15,455 nucleotides of DNA from CAZMVU01 sp964569295 (lineage in GTDB: Bacteria > Hydrogenedentota > Hydrogenedentia > Hydrogenedentales > JAGMZX01), in contig CAZMVU010000111.1 of assembly GCA_964569295.1 (NCBI GenBank), positions 1-15,455 on the forward strand. Direction: 5' to 3'. Positions 14,878-15,455 of the stretch are shown one piece after another; position 1 is the first letter of the stretch, and each line of letters begins with the position of its first letter. The notes beneath the pieces were generated by a model. It did not search any database, had not been told where the DNA came from, and saw nothing but the letters and a program-made list of their open reading frames with translations. Made by a program: the position numbers and the translations under genes.

Positions 14878-15148
14878 TACCCATCCTCCCCTGTAAGGGC
14901 GCCGCGTCCGGCTTGAAGTTTATGCCGGACGCGGCGTTCGTCTTTCGAGCCTTACACGCGGAGAGGGGCACAGGCAGGTCTTGGCCCGGCTTTGCATGCC
15001 TAACACTCTTTGTCGCGTGTTTACGCAGGTCAGCGCCCCGGGCTGATCTAGATACGCCTTCCAGGCGGGCGGAGTCATTTTGAGCGAGCACGAGCACGCG
15101 CTCGCCCTCCCCGGCCCCCTGCGTTCTGGGTTGTGGGCAAAACCCACG
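14878..15148. other. Gene-free spacer before the right-end repeats
   Basis: After the terminator hairpin at 14900-14936 nothing gene-like is visible. Open frames on the minus strand here are cysteine- and arginine-rich without domains. The CGAGCACGAGCACGCGCTCG stretch (about 15084-15103) is a mildly self-complementary GC run. Confidence 0.4.
14900..14945 (+). terminator. Strong intrinsic terminator after the membrane protein gene
   Basis: CGCCGCGTCCGGC (14900-14912) pairs perfectly over 13 bases with GCCGGACGCGGCG (14924-14936) around an 11-base loop, followed by the T-rich TTCGTCTTTC. It begins 23 bases after the stop codon. Confidence 0.85.
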
Positions 15149-15280
15149 TTAGTGCCTTAGGCACTGACTCGTATAAAGAACAACAAGAAGCTATTCGGGC
15201 ACCTTGTGTAAGCTCTAGCACGGCTGTTTCTTAGGGCCAACGGCCCGTACCATACCAGCCTGGGCCGCAGGCCCATAGGC
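15149..15280 (-). repeat. Long noncoding repeat, copy 2 (inverted relative to copy at 24-290)
   Basis: On the minus strand the three blocks of copy 1 appear in the same order: GGGCCTGCGGCCC with TGGTATGGTACGGGCCGTTG (within 15231-15274), AAGGTGCCCGAAT with CTTCTTGTTGT (15205-15175), and CTAAGGCACTAA (15160-15149). The first stem is kept while its loop differs (TGC here, TTC in copy 1). CCTATGG at the outer end (about 15273-15279) also has a match near 29-35 in copy 1. The copies are therefore related over about 130 bases, not only in one motif. Confidence 0.75.
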
Positions 15281-15330
15281 GTTAACTAAAGGATGCAGCT
15301 CTGACCGTATCGCCTTGTATCATCACTTGA

Positions 15331-15388
15331 GCAAACAAAGGGACTGTCCTCGCGAGTCCGCGAGCAGGGACTGTCCCTTTCTTTGCGG
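15331..15388. repeat. REP-like palindromic repeat, copy 2
   Basis: Identical over all 58 bases to the element at 10463-10520, including both arms and the CTCGCG-AGTC-CGCGAG centre. It is preceded by TCATCACTTGA (15320-15330), which also precedes copy 3, so these two form a direct tandem with an 81-base period. The copy at 10463 lacks this exact leader. Confidence 0.85.
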
Positions 15389-15411
15389 ACATACGTGGAC
15401 TCATCACTTGA

Positions 15412-15455
15412 GCAAACAAAGGGACTGTCCTCGCGAGTCCGCGAGCAGGGACTGT
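15412..15455. repeat. REP-like palindromic repeat, copy 3 (cut by window end)
   Basis: The first 44 bases of the 58-base element are present without mismatch up to the last base of the window. The leader TCATCACTTGA lies at 15401-15411. The array may continue beyond the window. Confidence 0.85.

Noticed and set aside
15331..15455. CRISPR array
   Set aside because: The repeated unit is a long palindrome with only about 23 bases between units, partly shared (TCATCACTTGA), another copy stands alone, and no cas gene is present.

Overview
The window is GC-rich bacterial chromosome with a diderm gene set: secreted glycoside hydrolases, a GT9 heptosyltransferase-like enzyme and a complete phage-shock (Psp) module. 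The mix of large secreted mannosidase-type enzymes, dispersed palindromic repeats and sparse intergenic spacing recalls uncultivated PVC-like or Hydrogenedentes-like lineages. No rRNA or marker gene confirms this, so the taxonomy is a guess.

Left part (1-8.8 kb). A noncoding repeat fills the first ~290 bases. A secreted GH2-family enzyme (402-3059, minus) is divergent from a secreted GH38 alpha-mannosidase-like enzyme (3252-6824, plus). The GH38 gene overlaps by 4 bases a PAS-GAF sensor protein with no output domain, followed by a GT9 glycosyltransferase. After the GT9 stop the same frame stays open for 43 protein-like codons, which looks like a gene remnant. The two hydrolases probably act on mannose- or hexosamine-containing glycans in the periplasm or outside the cell. 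In the GH2 protein the usual catalytic nucleophile Glu appears to be Ser.

Middle part (8.8-10.8 kb). A zinc-dependent medium-chain dehydrogenase (minus) converges on the GT9 gene. About 1 kb without an intact gene follows. It holds a degraded C-terminal fragment of a group II intron maturase and two palindromic elements, one of them a REP-like hairpin that recurs identically at the right end.

Right part (10.8-15.5 kb). pspA, pspB and pspC (minus) are divergent from pspF (plus), the layout known from enterobacteria. A near-perfect sigma-54 promoter lies upstream of pspA, with three small palindromes further upstream as candidate PspF enhancer sites. The predicted transcript would begin directly with an 8-bp hairpin. 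An unrecognised single-pass membrane protein with its own sigma-70-like promoter and a strong terminator follows pspF. The window closes with a second, inverted copy of the left-end repeat and two tandem copies of the REP-like palindrome, the last cut by the window edge.
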